64,000 bases of DNA, from assembly GCF_032842945.2 (NCBI RefSeq), contig NZ_CP146606.1, positions 1,182,501 to 1,246,500 of the forward strand, given 5' to 3'. Each line of letters opens with the position of its first letter. Position 1 is the first letter of the stretch. The notes under the pieces were generated by a model. That model did no database searches and was not told the origin of the DNA. It saw only the letters and a list, made by a program, of their open reading frames with translations. The stretch comes from Roseovarius sp. W115. Its GTDB lineage: Bacteria > Pseudomonadota > Alphaproteobacteria > Rhodobacterales > Rhodobacteraceae. The position numbers and the translations under genes were made by a program. Below, piece after piece: positions 63,052 to 64,000 of this stretch.

Positions 63052-64000
63052 ATGTCCAAACGCATGTCCACCGACACCAACCTTCTGAAAGCCATGGAGG
63101 TTTATGTCGCCCTGGTCGAAACCGGTCAGATGACCGCCGCTGCCCATCTTGTCGGGATGACTCAATCGGCGGCATCACAGCATATCGCCAATCTCGAACG
63201 CGCCTATGGTACTACGTTGGTGGACCGCACCACGCGCCCGTTGAAGCCGACGCAAACCGGTGAACTTATGTTCCGCCATGCAGCCCGGGTGCTGAATGCT
63301 GTCGCCGATCTTTCCTCAGAAATGCGCCATCAAGGGCCACATCCGATCAGCCGGCTGCGTGTGGGCATGCTGGCCTCCATCGCGACCACTCTGACCGTGC
63401 CACTGGTCAAGCTTGCCAAGGACACGTTCGGGGTCGAAGACATGACATTGCGTGCCGGTCAAAGCGGCGACCATGAAACGCTTTTGCGCACCAAACAGGC
63501 CGATATCGTGATAAGCTCCAATCCCTTTTACGACATGGACGGGCTGGAACGACACTCTGTGCTACAAGAGGCCTTCCTACTTGTACTGCCCGGAGAATAT
63601 GCCGGGCCACAGGATCGCCTGGACGACATTCTGAACACGCTTCCTCTTGTGCGCTTTGCAGATACGACAAGCGTCGGGCGCCAGACCGAACAACATCTAC
63701 GGCGGCTGAAACTGAACATTCCACGCGTTATTCAGGCGGACAGATCCAGCATGGTTACCTCATGTGTAGCCCGGGGGCTTGGCTTTACGCTTCTGACACC
63801 GAGCCTCTTGATGGATGGGTTTGTCGAACAAATGCCGCTGCAGGTGCGTCCCCTTCCTGTCGCAGGTCTATCGCGGCGCATCACTGTTGTGGCGCGAGAC
63901 AAAGAGCTGGGGTCGCTGCCATCCCATTTTGCCAAAACCGCACGGCGCAGCATGGTCGATGTGATCAAGGCGCATATGGGACAGGTCGGTCTTGATGCCG
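63052..64000 (+). CDS. LysR-family transcriptional regulator (partial, 3' end off window)
   Basis: Open for 316 codons from the ATG at 63052 to the window edge with no stop, so it appears in no ORF listing that needs a stop. The HTH reads TGQMTAAAHLVGMTQSAASQHIANLERAYG, followed by the LysR effector domain. A GGAG SD precedes it. It is divergent from the mttB operon and probably activates it, perhaps sensing the betaine or amine substrate. It is near its end, as LysR proteins are about 300 residues. Confidence 0.9.
   Translation, partial: MSKRMSTDTNLLKAMEVYVALVETGQMTAAAHLVGMTQSAASQHIANLERAYGTTLVDRTTRPLKPTQTGELMFRHAARVLNAVADLSSEMRHQGPHPISRLRVGMLASIATTLTVPLVKLAKDTFGVEDMTLRAGQSGDHETLLRTKQADIVISSNPFYDMDGLERHSVLQEAFLLVLPGEYAGPQDRLDDILNTLPLVRFADTTSVGRQTEQHLRRLKLNIPRVIQADRSSMVTSCVARGLGFTLLTPSLLMDGFVEQMPLQVRPLPVAGLSRRITVVARDKELGSLPSHFAKTARRSMVDVIKAHMGQVGLDA

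Overview
The window looks like a chromosomal segment from an alphaproteobacterium of the Rhodobacteraceae (Roseobacter group). Supporting signs are a CcrM-type GANTC methyltransferase next to rnhB, MsrPQ, a 41-residue L36, SbtA-type and Mn-type transporters, GFA and ChrR-like proteins, and a betaine-demethylation type cluster (MttB family, GcvT-fused FAD oxidoreductases). Genus cannot be fixed from the sequence alone. Both ends cut genes: msrQ at the left, a LysR regulator at the right. I see no CRISPR array, insertion sequence, prophage or origin.

Layout. 1-3.7 kb: periplasmic methionine sulfoxide repair (msrPQ), a HAD phosphatase and an FMN glutamate-synthase-like protein. 3.9-8.4 kb: a three-gene surface-glycan type cluster (glycosyltransferase-methyltransferase fusion, sulfotransferase-like protein, hydrolase-glycosyltransferase fusion). 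8.7-15.3 kb: housekeeping genes (clpB with an RpoH-type promoter, pyrF, dinB, N-formylglutamate amidohydrolase, tRNA-Val, rpmJ). 15.4-21.4 kb: a class III aminotransferase, a bd-type quinol oxidase, and a LysR regulator divergent from a bicarbonate-type Na+ symporter. 21.4-27.1 kb: DUF1194, a 5-oxoprolinase/hydantoinase fusion, a DUF442 phosphatase-like protein and a shortened sugar-kinase-like protein. 27.1-31.0 kb: a manganese-type ABC transporter behind two Mur-like operators, followed by a small A+T-rich ImmA/membrane-protein pair. 32-36 kb: a two-component system with a small membrane protein, a ChrR-like cupin, and GST with a TetR regulator. 36-43.3 kb: ccrM, rnhB, small secreted proteins, a membrane-anchored winged-helix-like protein, GFA, tRNA-Arg, LacI with a dehydrogenase, and rpsO.

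43.3-46.1 kb holds a GbsR/MarR-like regulator and a three-part operon (DUF4166, membrane protein, TIGR01777 SDR) that share a 20-bp palindromic operator. 46.2-53.6 kb: SDR, VOC, AMP nucleosidase, a TetR-controlled PspA/YiaAB envelope-stress pair with three operator copies, HU, a DMT transporter and aroC. 53.7-54.1 kb contains a very small transcription unit with its own promoter, strong SD, overlapping 21- and 42-codon ORFs and a terminator. 54.2-64 kb: an acyltransferase, then a minus-strand operon (MttB, two DMGDH-like proteins, AGXT2-like aminotransferase) with a divergent LysR gene, probably degrading an N-methylated amine or betaine.

Three genes (TIGR01777 fusion, DMGDH-like 1, MttB) are each broken by a lesion that one extra base in a G/C homopolymer would repair exactly. 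This is either systematic homopolymer undercalling in the assembly, real decay, or frameshifting. Functions are assigned by family recognition from translated sequence; no database search was run.
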